Source: 62-47 sp044463945 (GTDB lineage Bacteria; Pseudomonadota; Alphaproteobacteria; Rhizobiales; Xanthobacteraceae). From it: a stretch of 64,000 bases of DNA. The notes below the pieces were generated by a model that had not been told where the DNA came from, did not search any database, and saw only the letters and a list, made by a program, of their open reading frames with translations. Shown one piece after another: positions 35,077-43,480 of the stretch (position 1 is the first letter of the stretch; every line of letters begins with the position of its first letter). Location: contig JBIQLW010000014.1 of the NCBI GenBank assembly GCA_044463945.1, positions 24,582-88,581 on the forward strand. Reading direction: 5' to 3'. Both the position numbers and the translations under genes were made by a program.

Positions 35077-36266
35077 TCGATTTCGCTCTGTCGCCTGAAC
35101 TGACCGAGCTTCGCGACCGGGTGACGAGTTTCATTCGAGACAAGATCGTGCCTTACGAGAACGATCCACGGCAGGATTCTCACGGCCCCTCCGAGCCATT
35201 GCGGCGTGAACTGGTCGCGCTCGCGCGCGAGGCCGGGCTGCTGTCTCCGCACGGGCCAGTCGAATATGGCGGCCTCGGGCTGGACCATCGGGCGATGGCG
35301 GTGGTGTTCGAGGCGGCGGGGTGGTCGACGCTCGGGCCGCTGGCCTTGAACATTCAGGCGCCCGACGAGGGTAACGTCAACCTGCTCAACGTGGTCGCGA
35401 CGCCCGCCCAGAAAGCGCGCTGGCTTGCGCCGCTGGTGCGCGGAGAGATCCGCACGGTCTTTACCATGACCGAAACCGTGACCGATGGCGCCGGATCGGA
35501 TCCGTCGCTTCTGAAAACCGTCGCCCGGCGCGATGGTGACGACTTTCTCATCACCGGCCGGAAATACATGATAACCGGCGTCCCGGACGCCTCGATCAAC
35601 ATCGTGATGGCGCGAACGCTGGACCGCGACGGCACCGACCTCGGGGCGACGATGTTTCTGGTCGATATGGACGCGCCGGGATTCAAGCTGGTCCGCTTGC
35701 TCGATACCATCGATTCGAATTCCCCCGGCGGACACGCGGAAGTCTCGTTCGACGAGGTGCGCGTGACGTCGGACCGGGTGCTGGGTCAGATCGGGCAGGG
35801 GTTTCGCAATGCTCAGGTCCGGCTTGGCCCGGCGCGGCTGACGCATTGCATGCGCTGGCTGGGTGCCGCGCAGCGCTGCCATGCGATTGCCGTCGAACAT
35901 GCCGGGCGCCGCCGTTCGTTCGGACGCGCGATCGGCGAGCACCAGGGCGTCGGCTTCATGCTCGCGGACAACGAGATCGACATCCATCTTTGCCGTCTGG
36001 CGATCTGGCACGCGGCCTGGCTGCTCGACCAGCACGATCGCGCCCGCAACGAAACCAGCATGGTGAAAGTGTTCTGCTCCGAAGCGCTCGGCCGCGTCGT
36101 CGACCGGTGCGTACAGATCCTGGGATCGATCGGCATCACGCGCGACACCGTGGTGGAGCGGATCTATCGCGACATCCGCCCCTTCCGCATTTACGATGGT
36201 CCGTCGGAAGTGCATCGTCATGCGCTCGCCCGGCGCATTATGACGCACGGTCCTTTCGCGAGGTGA
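35073..36266 (+). CDS. Acyl-CoA dehydrogenase, ACAD10/11-LvaC-like
   Basis: A 397-residue acyl-CoA-dehydrogenase-fold flavoprotein. In place of the YEGT catalytic motif it reads YDGPSEVHRHALARR (Asp375), the form I associate with the ACAD10/11 branch. The FAD/substrate loop TMTETVTDGAGSDPS is also irregular. In the levulinate pathway the LvaC enzyme removes the phosphate from 4-phosphoacyl-CoA to give an enoyl-CoA without net oxidation, and this gene is translationally coupled to the kinase that would make that substrate. Proposed role: elimination of phosphate from 4-phosphooxyacyl-CoA (inference from family and context). Confidence 0.9.
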   Translation: MIDFALSPELTELRDRVTSFIRDKIVPYENDPRQDSHGPSEPLRRELVALAREAGLLSPHGPVEYGGLGLDHRAMAVVFEAAGWSTLGPLALNIQAPDEGNVNLLNVVATPAQKARWLAPLVRGEIRTVFTMTETVTDGAGSDPSLLKTVARRDGDDFLITGRKYMITGVPDASINIVMARTLDRDGTDLGATMFLVDMDAPGFKLVRLLDTIDSNSPGGHAEVSFDEVRVTSDRVLGQIGQGFRNAQVRLGPARLTHCMRWLGAAQRCHAIAVEHAGRRRSFGRAIGEHQGVGFMLADNEIDIHLCRLAIWHAAWLLDQHDRARNETSMVKVFCSEALGRVVDRCVQILGSIGITRDTVVERIYRDIRPFRIYDGPSEVHRHALARRIMTHGPFAR

Positions 36267-36272
36267 ACGACC

Positions 36273-37904
36273 ATGCCGGTCCGCGCCAGCTATGACGAGA
36301 TCTTTGCATCGTTCCGCTGGAACATTCCGCCGCGCTACAACATCGCGGCCGACGTCTGCGACCGTCATGCGGCCGATCCCGACAAGATCGCGATGATCGG
36401 CGTCGGCGACAGCGGCGACACATGGCGCATGAGCTTTCGCGACGTGCAGCGCCAGGCCAACCGGCTTGCCAATCTGCTGACCGGCCTCGGGCTGACCAGA
36501 GGCGAGCGGGTCATGCTGCTGCTCGGCCAGGACCCCTGGGCGGCGATCGGTCATGTCGCCTGCTGGAAAGCCGGCCTGGTGTCGGTGCCGACCTCGACGC
36601 TGTTTGCGCCGGACGCCGTCGCCTATCGGCTCAACACGGCCGGCGTGCGCACGGTCATCACCGACCTTGCCAATCTGTCTACCGTCGATCAGGCGCGCAA
36701 GGCGGCGCCAGCGGTGGAGCACGTCTTTCTGATCGATGGAGCAGGGCCCGGAGCGCGCTCGCTGAGCGCGGCGCTCGAAACCGCGCGCGACAGTTTCGCC
36801 AACGTGGATACGGCGGCGGACGATCCCGCCTTCCTCAACTTCACCTCCGGCACCACCGGCAATCCGAAAGGCGCGTTGCAGGCGCACCGCTCGATGCTCG
36901 GTCATCTTCCGGGTATCGCGCTCGGCTTCGATTCTTTCCCGCAGCCGGGCGACCTGATGTGGTCGCCGGCGGATTGGGCGTGGCTGGCGGGCCTGATGGA
37001 TGTGCTGATGCCGGCCTGGTATCACGGCGTTCCCGTGCTGACCTTCCGCGCGCCGCGATTCGATCCGGAGCAGGCTTTCGCGATGATGGGGCGTCATCGC
37101 GTGCGCACCGCGCTGCTGACGCCGACGATGCTGCGGCTGATGCGGCAGATCGACGATCCGGTGGGGCGTTACGACGTCCGCCTCCGCGTCATCATCTCGG
37201 GCGGTGAATCCGTCGGCAAGGATCTGCATGAATGGGGCATCGGCGCATTGAAGGCGCCGATCAACGAACTGTTCGGACAGACCGAATGCAATCTCGTGCT
37301 CGGCTCCAACGCCGCCATCATGCCGGTGAAGTTCGGATCGATCGGCCGGGCAATCCCCGGCCATGTCGCGGCCATCGTTGACGATGCCGGCGCGCCGCTG
37401 CCGGCGGGAGATCTCGGCAATATCGCGATCCGGAGCCCGGATCCGGTGATGATGCTCGAATACTGGAACAACCCGGAAGCGACGCGGACGAAATTCGCCA
37501 ACGGGTGGCTGATCACGGGCGACCTCGGACGCTGCGACGAGGACGGCTACTTCTGGTTTCACGGCCGCGCCGACGACGTCATCACCAGCGCCGGCTATCG
37601 TATCGGCCCGTCGGAGATCGAGGACGCATTGGCGCGCCATCCGGCCGTCGTCATGTCGGCGGTCGTCGGCGTTCCAGACCCCGTCCGCACGGAAAGCATC
37701 AAGGCGTTCGTGGTGCTGCGGCCGGATCAGACGCCGGATGCGGCGCTGGCCGAGAGCATCCGCGATTTCGTTCGCGCGCATTTGGCCAAGCACGAGGTGC
37801 CGCGCGAGATCGAGTTCGTGACGGCGCTGCCGATGACCACGACGGGAAAGATCCTGCGCCGCACGCTGCGCGACGCGGAGCGTGCGAAAAACGCAGCGGA
37901 ATAA
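36273..37904 (+). CDS. AMP-forming acyl-CoA ligase, medium-chain (ACSM/LvaE-like)
   Basis: A 543-residue ligase beginning PVRASYDEIFASFRWNIPPR. It has NFTSGTTGNPKGALQAH, SPADWAWLAGL, FGQTECNLVLGSN, WLITGDLGRCDEDGY and the tail TTTGKILRRTLRDAE. It starts 6 bp after the dehydrogenase stop. It is a clear paralogue of the ligase at 44865-46499 (same N-terminal YNIA.D.CDRHA block). In the proposed 4-hydroxyacid pathway it would attach CoA to the hydroxyacid before the kinase acts. Confidence 0.92.
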   Translation: MPVRASYDEIFASFRWNIPPRYNIAADVCDRHAADPDKIAMIGVGDSGDTWRMSFRDVQRQANRLANLLTGLGLTRGERVMLLLGQDPWAAIGHVACWKAGLVSVPTSTLFAPDAVAYRLNTAGVRTVITDLANLSTVDQARKAAPAVEHVFLIDGAGPGARSLSAALETARDSFANVDTAADDPAFLNFTSGTTGNPKGALQAHRSMLGHLPGIALGFDSFPQPGDLMWSPADWAWLAGLMDVLMPAWYHGVPVLTFRAPRFDPEQAFAMMGRHRVRTALLTPTMLRLMRQIDDPVGRYDVRLRVIISGGESVGKDLHEWGIGALKAPINELFGQTECNLVLGSNAAIMPVKFGSIGRAIPGHVAAIVDDAGAPLPAGDLGNIAIRSPDPVMMLEYWNNPEATRTKFANGWLITGDLGRCDEDGYFWFHGRADDVITSAGYRIGPSEIEDALARHPAVVMSAVVGVPDPVRTESIKAFVVLRPDQTPDAALAESIRDFVRAHLAKHEVPREIEFVTALPMTTTGKILRRTLRDAERAKNAAE

Positions 37905-37928
37905 ACACTCGTCCTCCGGCCGCGGCGC

Positions 37929-38732
37929 TCAGCTTTGCTTGGTCGGCCGCTGTCCCCGGATTCGCTGATTGATGCGATCGACGTTCTCGGAAAAATCCGG
38001 GCCCGCAAGCAGGATCGCCTGGGTGTTGACGTAGAACTCCCATTCCGACGTCAGGTGGTTGTCCAGACTGCGACGCAGTCCCTGCTTGATGGCGGCCATC
38101 GCCGCGCCGGGCTTGCTCGCGAGGTCTTCGGCGAACTCCATCGCGGTCTGATGGAGGACTGCGGCGTCCACCGATCGCGTCGCCAGGCCGATCTCGACGG
38201 CGCGTGGCCCGTCGATCCGGGTCGCACGCATGACCATGTCGCTGGCACGCTCCAGCCCAATCAACCGCGGCAACAGAAAGAGTCCACCCAGCGGGGGCAT
38301 GGCTCCCATCTCGATCCAGTTCTCGCAGAAGACGGCGCTGTTGCCGGCGATGCGGAAGTCGCAGGCGACCGCGAGTTCGCAACCCGCGCCGAAGGCCGCG
38401 CCGTTGACGGCCGCGACGACCGGCTTCGCGCACAGCCGCAGGGCGCGCGTTGCCCCCTGAAAACTGTTGTAGACTTGATCCTTGATCTGCTGCTGCGGCA
38501 TCCCGCGCAGGCGATCCATGAAGGAGATGTCAGCGCCGGCCGAGAAAGCGGGGCCGGCCCCGGTCAGAAGCAGCGCCTTGACCGCGGCGTCATCGTCGAG
38601 TGTTTTCACGGCGTGCTGAAGCTGGTCCATCAGGTCCGGCGTCAGCGCATTGCGCGCCTGCGGCCGGTTGAGAGTCAGCACGCCGACGGCGCCGACGCGG
38701 GTCGCGAGAACCAGCGGATCGTCCTGAACCAT
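37929..38732 (-). CDS. Enoyl-CoA hydratase/isomerase family protein
   Basis: A 267-residue crotonase with GPAFSAGADISFMDRL and NGAAFGAGCELAVACD. The first catalytic glutamate is present (Glu119). At the second position, within FCENWIEMG, the aligned residue is Trp139, with glutamates on either side at 137 and 141. Activity may thus be isomerase-like or use a shifted acid. It is the second gene of a two-gene minus-strand operon after the ligase at 38752-40308 (19-bp gap) and is convergent with the LvaE-like ligase. Confidence 0.88.
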   Translation of the reverse strand: MVQDDPLVLATRVGAVGVLTLNRPQARNALTPDLMDQLQHAVKTLDDDAAVKALLLTGAGPAFSAGADISFMDRLRGMPQQQIKDQVYNSFQGATRALRLCAKPVVAAVNGAAFGAGCELAVACDFRIAGNSAVFCENWIEMGAMPPLGGLFLLPRLIGLERASDMVMRATRIDGPRAVEIGLATRSVDAAVLHQTAMEFAEDLASKPGAAMAAIKQGLRRSLDNHLTSEWEFYVNTQAILLAGPDFSENVDRINQRIRGQRPTKQS

Positions 38733-38751
38733 GATCTTGCCCTTTGCGGTT

Positions 38752-40308
38752 TCAGTTCACGCGCCGGTCCCGGCCTGCCCAGAAGGGAGCACGCAGCGTA
38801 GCCTTGTTGATCTTGTTGACGCTCGACAACGGCAGCGGCTCGGTCCGAACCTCGATGCTGCGCGGACACTTGTAGGCGGCGATGAGCCTGCGGCAATGCT
38901 GATCGAGCGCGGCGGCGTCGATCTCATCGCCGGCGCGCGGGACGACGATGGCATGGACGGCTTCGCCCCATCGGTCGTCCGGGATTCCGATGACGGCGCA
39001 TTGGGCGACGGCGGGATGGCTGGCGATGGCATTCTCGACCTCCGTCGAATAGACGTTCTCGCCTCCGGACACGATCATGTCCTTGACGCGATCGACGACG
39101 TAGAGATAGCCGTCGGCATCGAGATAGCCGCCGTCCCCGGTGTGCATCCAGCCGCCGCGCAGGGCCGTTGCGGTCAGTTCCGGCTGCCGCCAGTAGCCTT
39201 GCATGACCGTCGGTCCGCGCACGACGATCTCGCCGACGACGCCCGTGGCGACCGGCTCGTCGTTGTCATCGACGACACGGACCTCAACGCCGGGGACCGC
39301 CTTGCCGGCCGATCGGAGACGCCTGGTGTCGCCCTCCAGCCGATGGTCTTCAGGCGACAGGCAGGTCGCCATCGGCGACAGTTCGGTCATGCCGTAGGAC
39401 TGCGAGAAGGCCACGCCGGGAAACCGCCGCATGGCCTCGCGCAGGAGGGCTTCCGGCATCGGCGACGCGCCGTAGGTGATGCGGCGCACGCTGGACAGAT
39501 CGTAATCGTCGAAATCCGGCCGTTGCATGATCATCGCCAGCATGGTCGGCACAAACGTCGCATGGGTGACGCGCTCGCGCGCGATGGTCCGCAGCACCTC
39601 CTCCGGTGTGAAGCGTGACATTACGACGTGCTGCCCGCCGGCAACGGTGGTGGCAAGGACCGCGCCGCCCGCCGCCAGATGAAACAGCGGACCGGCATGG
39701 AGGCGGACGGAGTCGCGCGCGGCATTGCCCATGGCGATCGTGTTTCGCGCGTTCACGATGATATTGTCGTGGCTCAGCATCACGCCTTTGGAGCGCCCGG
39801 TCGTGCCTCCGGTATAAAAGAGGCAGGCGATATCGTCGCCGCCGCGCATGGCGTCCTCGATCGGATCGGCCGCGGCAAGCGCCGGCTCGTAAGCGATCAT
39901 GGCGGCGGGCGCGGTATCGTCGTCGGCAAATATGGCGCAGCGCAGCGACGGTGTCGCGCGCATGATATCGTCGGCGAGCGTGCGGAACGCCGCATCGACG
40001 AGCAGAACCACCGGCTCCGCATCCCGCGTCTGTTCGACGATTTCAGGAAGGGCGAGGCGCGTGTTCAGCGGCGCGAAGATACCGCCGGCCCACAGCGTCG
40101 CATAATAATACTCCAGGTAACGGTGGCTGCTGTTCGCGAGCATGACGACCCGCTCGCCCGCGGACACGCCGTTGGCGCGAAACACGGCCCCGAGCCGGCT
40201 GACACGATCGAGAAACTGCGCCCAGGTCATGCGATGGGGGCCGAAGACGACGGCGACCTCGTCCGGTCGCTCGCGCGCAGCCTCCTTGAGACCGTCCGTC
40301 AAACCCAT
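38752..40308 (-). CDS. AMP-forming acyl-CoA ligase
   Basis: A 518-residue ANL ligase: LFYTGGTTGRSKGVMLSH (Gly-Gly in place of the usual Ser-Gly), QSYGMTELSPMA, GGWMHTGDGGYLDADGY and the tail SSVNKINKATLRAPF, in which the usual Thr/Ser-Gly-Lys of the catalytic loop reads Val-Asn-Lys. It is the first gene of an operon with a crotonase. Its upstream region is the 617-bp divergent gap before the ligase at 40926. Confidence 0.9.
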   Translation of the reverse strand: MGLTDGLKEAARERPDEVAVVFGPHRMTWAQFLDRVSRLGAVFRANGVSAGERVVMLANSSHRYLEYYYATLWAGGIFAPLNTRLALPEIVEQTRDAEPVVLLVDAAFRTLADDIMRATPSLRCAIFADDDTAPAAMIAYEPALAAADPIEDAMRGGDDIACLFYTGGTTGRSKGVMLSHDNIIVNARNTIAMGNAARDSVRLHAGPLFHLAAGGAVLATTVAGGQHVVMSRFTPEEVLRTIARERVTHATFVPTMLAMIMQRPDFDDYDLSSVRRITYGASPMPEALLREAMRRFPGVAFSQSYGMTELSPMATCLSPEDHRLEGDTRRLRSAGKAVPGVEVRVVDDNDEPVATGVVGEIVVRGPTVMQGYWRQPELTATALRGGWMHTGDGGYLDADGYLYVVDRVKDMIVSGGENVYSTEVENAIASHPAVAQCAVIGIPDDRWGEAVHAIVVPRAGDEIDAAALDQHCRRLIAAYKCPRSIEVRTEPLPLSSVNKINKATLRAPFWAGRDRRVN

Positions 40309-40664
40309 CGCCGAAGCGCCTCCCTGCGCCAGAGCCTTTCCGCTTCTGACGGAATCAGAAGCGAGACTCTATCTTGATGTTTTGACGCGTTTTCTTCACG
40401 CGAACCGGGATCCATCCTCGGGTCAAGCCCAAGGCCATGCTTCGCTCGAAAACGCTACGGGAAATGTCAACTCTTTTAATGTTCTGAATGCAAAATTCGA
40501 CGGTGCGGCATGAAATGGATGTCGCATTCGGGGGGCGTCTGCGCCCCGCGTTGTCGTCTTGGTCCGCGCCGGGTTGCATCCGCAAAAATTTTCCGCTGGA
40601 CTCTATGTGACGCACCGGTCATATATTCAGAAAAAAGGTCTGTCAAATTTCCGGGGAGGTTCGC
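40309..40664. other. Long intergenic region with repeat and AT-rich promoter-like stretch
   Basis: No conserved gene is seen between the ligase start at 40308 (-) and 40664. The stretch holds the family B repeat (40381-40457) and, from about 40575 to 40655, the most AT-rich DNA in this part of the window (CAAAAATTTTCC, CATATATTCAGAAAAAAGG). That is consistent with promoters firing in one or both directions. An imperfect TGTGAC...GGTCATA symmetry at about 40606-40624 could be a regulator site but is weak. Confidence 0.5.
40381..40457. repeat. Interspersed repeat, family B copy 2
   Basis: TTCTTCACGCGAACCGGGAT, CCATCCTCGGGTCAAGCCCA and GGCCATGCTTCGCTCGAAAA follow each other without a break. The second and third parts match 33941-33992, and the first matches 59586-59605. 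Elements of this wording are frequent between genes in Bradyrhizobium-type genomes. Confidence 0.7.
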
Positions 40665-40817
40665 GTGAGCGTATTCGGGTGTGATTGTGCCGTGCTGCTC
40701 AATCACAATGGCGTCCTCGATGACGCCGCGAGAATTTCGAACATCGATACCGGACATAGGCGCACCAGGCTTGGGCGCACCGGGCTTGGGCGCGCTGGAC
40801 TCGGGCGCACCGGATAG
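40665..40817 (+). CDS. Small ORF with strong ribosome-binding site and repeat tail (unknown)
   Basis: A 50-codon frame starting at GTG 40665, with GGGGAGG at a 5-6 bp spacing, better than most starts in this window. The product begins MSVFGCDCAVLLNHNGVLDD and ends in three to four Arg-Thr-Gly-Leu-Gly-like pentapeptides encoded by a 15-bp tandem repeat. I recognise no family. It lies directly downstream of the AT-rich promoter-like stretch and about 110 bp upstream of a ligase gene. It could be a leader peptide, a new small protein, or the broken 5' end of a lost gene. Confidence 0.35.
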   Translation: MSVFGCDCAVLLNHNGVLDDAARISNIDTGHRRTRLGRTGLGRAGLGRTG

Positions 40818-40833
40818 CGGCGCAGGCGAGAGG
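40759..40833. repeat. 15-bp tandem repeat, about 4-5 copies
   Basis: Imperfect units of GGGCGCACCGGGCTT-like sequence (GGCGCACCAGGCTT, GGGCGCACCGGGCTT, GGGCGCGCTGGACTC, GGGCGCACCGGATAG, then a decayed unit). The period keeps the reading frame of the small ORF at 40665-40817 and encodes its C-terminal RTGLG-type repeats. A variable copy number between strains would be expected. Confidence 0.65.
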
Positions 40834-40925
40834 CCGCGACGCGTTGGCGCATGTGCGCGTCTCATTCCGAAAGTACGATACGCTCCATGAATTGATGCTC
40901 GCAAAGTAACAAGGGGAGATTGCAG

Positions 40926-42521
40926 ATGCCTCAAGCCGAGACGACGATGAACCCGTCTTCACCGCCGCTTGTGCGCGGGCTCGGCAAGATGGTCGCCGGC
41001 AGTCTGCTGACCTCGGCGGCGCTTCGCTTTCGCGATCGTGAAGCGTTCTATTGCGTGGGCACGGGACGACGTTTCACCTTTCGCCAGACCAACGAGCGCT
41101 GCAACCGGCTCGCCAATGGGCTTGCCGGCCTGGGTCTGCAGAAGGGGAATGTCGTTGCCTTTCTTTGCAACAATCGTGCGGAGCTGCCGGAAATCTACTT
41201 CGCGCTCGCCAAGCTCGGCCTTGTCGGCATTCCGCTGAACTATCGCCTGGCGCCAGCCGAGATCGTGGCGCTGATGCGGGCAATGGGCGCGCAGGCGATG
41301 CTGTTCGAGATGCGGTTCCTTGCCGCCGCCGAGCACGTGCGCGAGACGCTCGGAGCGGTCAAGTCGTTCGTTGCGATTGGCGACGGCGCCCCGGATTGGG
41401 CCCTGCCTTATGAAACCCTGCTCGGCGCGGCATCGGCGGCCGAACCCGAAGTCGATGTCGAGGAGCACGACCCGTTCTATTTCAACCTGACCTCTGGCAC
41501 GACGGGGCTGCCGAAGTCCTACATCCTCACGCATTTCAACAACGCCACGATCGCGCCGATGTTCGAGGCGTTCGACACGACGTCCCGCGACGTCCTCATG
41601 ACCGTGTTTCCTGCGTTCGGCCGCGTCGGCTATGCCTGGATCGCCGCCGGGCTTTCGTTCGGCGCGCGCAACGTGCTGATGGACTTCAACCCGGCGGAGA
41701 CGCTTCGGCTGATCGAGACCGAGCAGGTGACGCTGGTCAATCTCGTCGCGACCATGGCGGCGCTGATGCTGGCCGAGCCCAGTCTTCCCCAGCGCAATCT
41801 CGCCTCGCTGCGCGGCGTCATATTCGCCGGATCGATGTTCCCGGCGCCGCTCAGGGAGAAAGTGGCCAAGCTGATCTGCCCGGCGATCTACGAATATTAC
41901 GGGATGCAGGAGACCGGCGCGCTGACGGTGAGCACGCCCGAGGACCGTAAGGTAAGGCCGGATTCAGTCGGTGTGCCGATTCCATTCGCTGAAATCCGGA
42001 TCGAGTTGCCGGACGGCAGCCGCGCAGGCCCCGGTCAACTCGGTGAGATCCTCGGGCGGTCGCCGACCTCGGTAACGCAGTATTTCGCGGACCCGGTGAA
42101 ATCCGCCGAGACCTTCGCGGGCGGCTGGATACACACCGGCGACCTCGGCATGATCGACGAGGAAGGCTTCCTGTTCATCAAGGGCCGCCTCAAGGACATG
42201 ATTATCAGCGGCGGCCAGAATATCCATGCCGCAGAGGTCGAGGAAACGATTCTCGCGATTCCGGGCGTCGCCGACTGCGCGGTCTTCGGATTGCCTGACG
42301 ATGTGTGGGGAGAGCGCGTCGCCGCGCTCATCGTGCGGGCGAAGGACGCTGGCGAAATGCTGACGGAGCAGCAGGTCGATACGTTCTGTCGCGAGCGCCT
42401 GGCCGGCTTCAAGATCCCGCGGAAAATTCTGTTCGACGACGAGGCGTTGCCGCGAACGCCGACAGGCAAGGTTCAGAAATTCCTGCTGGTCGAGCGCTAC
42501 GGTCCGGGCAACAAGGGATGA
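40926..42521 (+). CDS. AMP-forming acyl-CoA ligase
   Basis: A 531-residue ANL ligase: FNLTSGTTGLPKSYILTH, YYGMQETGALTVS, GGWIHTGDLGMIDEEGF and the tail TPTGKVQKFLLVERY. Ser follows the P-loop lysine instead of the common Gly. AGGGGAGA lies 6-7 bp before ATG 40926; a TTG at 40920 is the less likely alternative. It is followed after 119 bp by a TetR gene on the same strand and then an orphan binding protein, so the three may be one transcription unit. Confidence 0.9.
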   Translation: MPQAETTMNPSSPPLVRGLGKMVAGSLLTSAALRFRDREAFYCVGTGRRFTFRQTNERCNRLANGLAGLGLQKGNVVAFLCNNRAELPEIYFALAKLGLVGIPLNYRLAPAEIVALMRAMGAQAMLFEMRFLAAAEHVRETLGAVKSFVAIGDGAPDWALPYETLLGAASAAEPEVDVEEHDPFYFNLTSGTTGLPKSYILTHFNNATIAPMFEAFDTTSRDVLMTVFPAFGRVGYAWIAAGLSFGARNVLMDFNPAETLRLIETEQVTLVNLVATMAALMLAEPSLPQRNLASLRGVIFAGSMFPAPLREKVAKLICPAIYEYYGMQETGALTVSTPEDRKVRPDSVGVPIPFAEIRIELPDGSRAGPGQLGEILGRSPTSVTQYFADPVKSAETFAGGWIHTGDLGMIDEEGFLFIKGRLKDMIISGGQNIHAAEVEETILAIPGVADCAVFGLPDDVWGERVAALIVRAKDAGEMLTEQQVDTFCRERLAGFKIPRKILFDDEALPRTPTGKVQKFLLVERYGPGNKG

Positions 42522-42640
42522 CGGTGACGGCGTTGGGACCATCGGATGCAGGAGAGGTCGGCCATGACCTCCGTGATAATCGGCGCGGTCGTTTTCGTGC
42601 CGCGCATTTGACGCGACAGACAGGGTGAGACCCGCACGCC

Positions 42641-43354
42641 ATGGCGAGCCGAGCAACCGCAGCCGCGAAAGCAAACGACATCTCGCCATGGGCGCCGTTC
42701 GAGGACCGGCGCCGCGCACGCGACCAGAAGAAGCACGCCGTGCTGCGCATGGCCGCTCAGCTTTTCCTGGAAGACAACTACCACAGGGTGACGCTGGCAG
42801 ATGTCGCGGTCCGGCTGAACATCACCAAGTCCGCGCTATACAATTATTTCCGCAGCAAGGAGGAGATTCTCGACGAGTGCTATCGCCTCGGGCAGCAGCT
42901 CGTCGAGGAGGCGATCGTCGAGATCGAGCGGGAAGGCGGCAACGGCCTGACCCGGCTGCGCAAGCTGATCCGGGCTTATGCGCTGGTAGGGACGGTCGAT
43001 TTCGGCATGTGCCTGGTTCGCCTTGACGATCGCGAACTGTCGGACGACGCGCGGGCCCGTGTGCGGGCGGCGAAGCGGAAAGACGATCGCGTCTTCCGCA
43101 AATACATTTCGGACGGCATCGCCGACGGATCGATCAGGGCGTGCAACGCCAAGCTGGCGGCTTTTGCGATCGCCGGGTCGCTGAACTGGATCGGCCACTG
43201 GTATCGGCCGGACGGCGAACTTTCGGCCGAGGCGATTGCCGACGAATTTGCCGCTCGGTTGACGGACGGGCTTGCGGCGAAGCGCAGCCGTCGCAGCAAC
43301 GGCGGTGCGGCTTCGAAAGGAAGCAGGCGCAGAAAGAAACCAGAGGCAAGATAA
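42641..43354 (+). CDS. TetR-family transcriptional regulator
   Basis: A 237-residue TetR regulator: DNYHRVTLADVAVRLNITKSALYNYFRSKEEIL is the DNA-binding domain (about residues 44-76). The C-terminal domain ends SLNWIGHWYRPDGELSAEAIADEF, a layout shared with regulators of acyl-CoA genes, followed by a lysine/arginine-rich tail. The ATG is preceded by a gap of 119 bp after the ligase. No operator could be assigned to it by eye. Confidence 0.9.
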   Translation: MASRATAAAKANDISPWAPFEDRRRARDQKKHAVLRMAAQLFLEDNYHRVTLADVAVRLNITKSALYNYFRSKEEILDECYRLGQQLVEEAIVEIEREGGNGLTRLRKLIRAYALVGTVDFGMCLVRLDDRELSDDARARVRAAKRKDDRVFRKYISDGIADGSIRACNAKLAAFAIAGSLNWIGHWYRPDGELSAEAIADEFAARLTDGLAAKRSRRSNGGAASKGSRRRKKPEAR

Positions 43355-43480
43355 CGCCGCGCTCGCGCGTCCGGAGCGCGAACGGGGGACTCGGACTTGA
43401 TATCCGGCACGGCAAGAAGCGAATGCGATGGAATGAAATCGCTCGTTCAACATCCGACAATGCAGAGGGAGGAAAATATC

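Noticed and set aside
34908..37793. 961-codon open frame on the minus strand across the kinase-dehydrogenase-ligase cassette
   Set aside because: Longest shadow frame in the window; the composition is typical of antisense GC-rich DNA and the plus strand has three intact, motif-bearing genes.
40759..40833. CRISPR-like array
   Set aside because: The unit is a 15-bp continuous tandem repeat without spacers and there are no cas genes; no other array-like pattern was seen.
40476..40934. 152-codon minus-strand frame with Ala-Pro-Lys-Pro-Gly repeats
   Set aside because: It arises from the 15-bp tandem repeat, has no ribosome-binding site seen, and runs into the leader of the divergent ligase.
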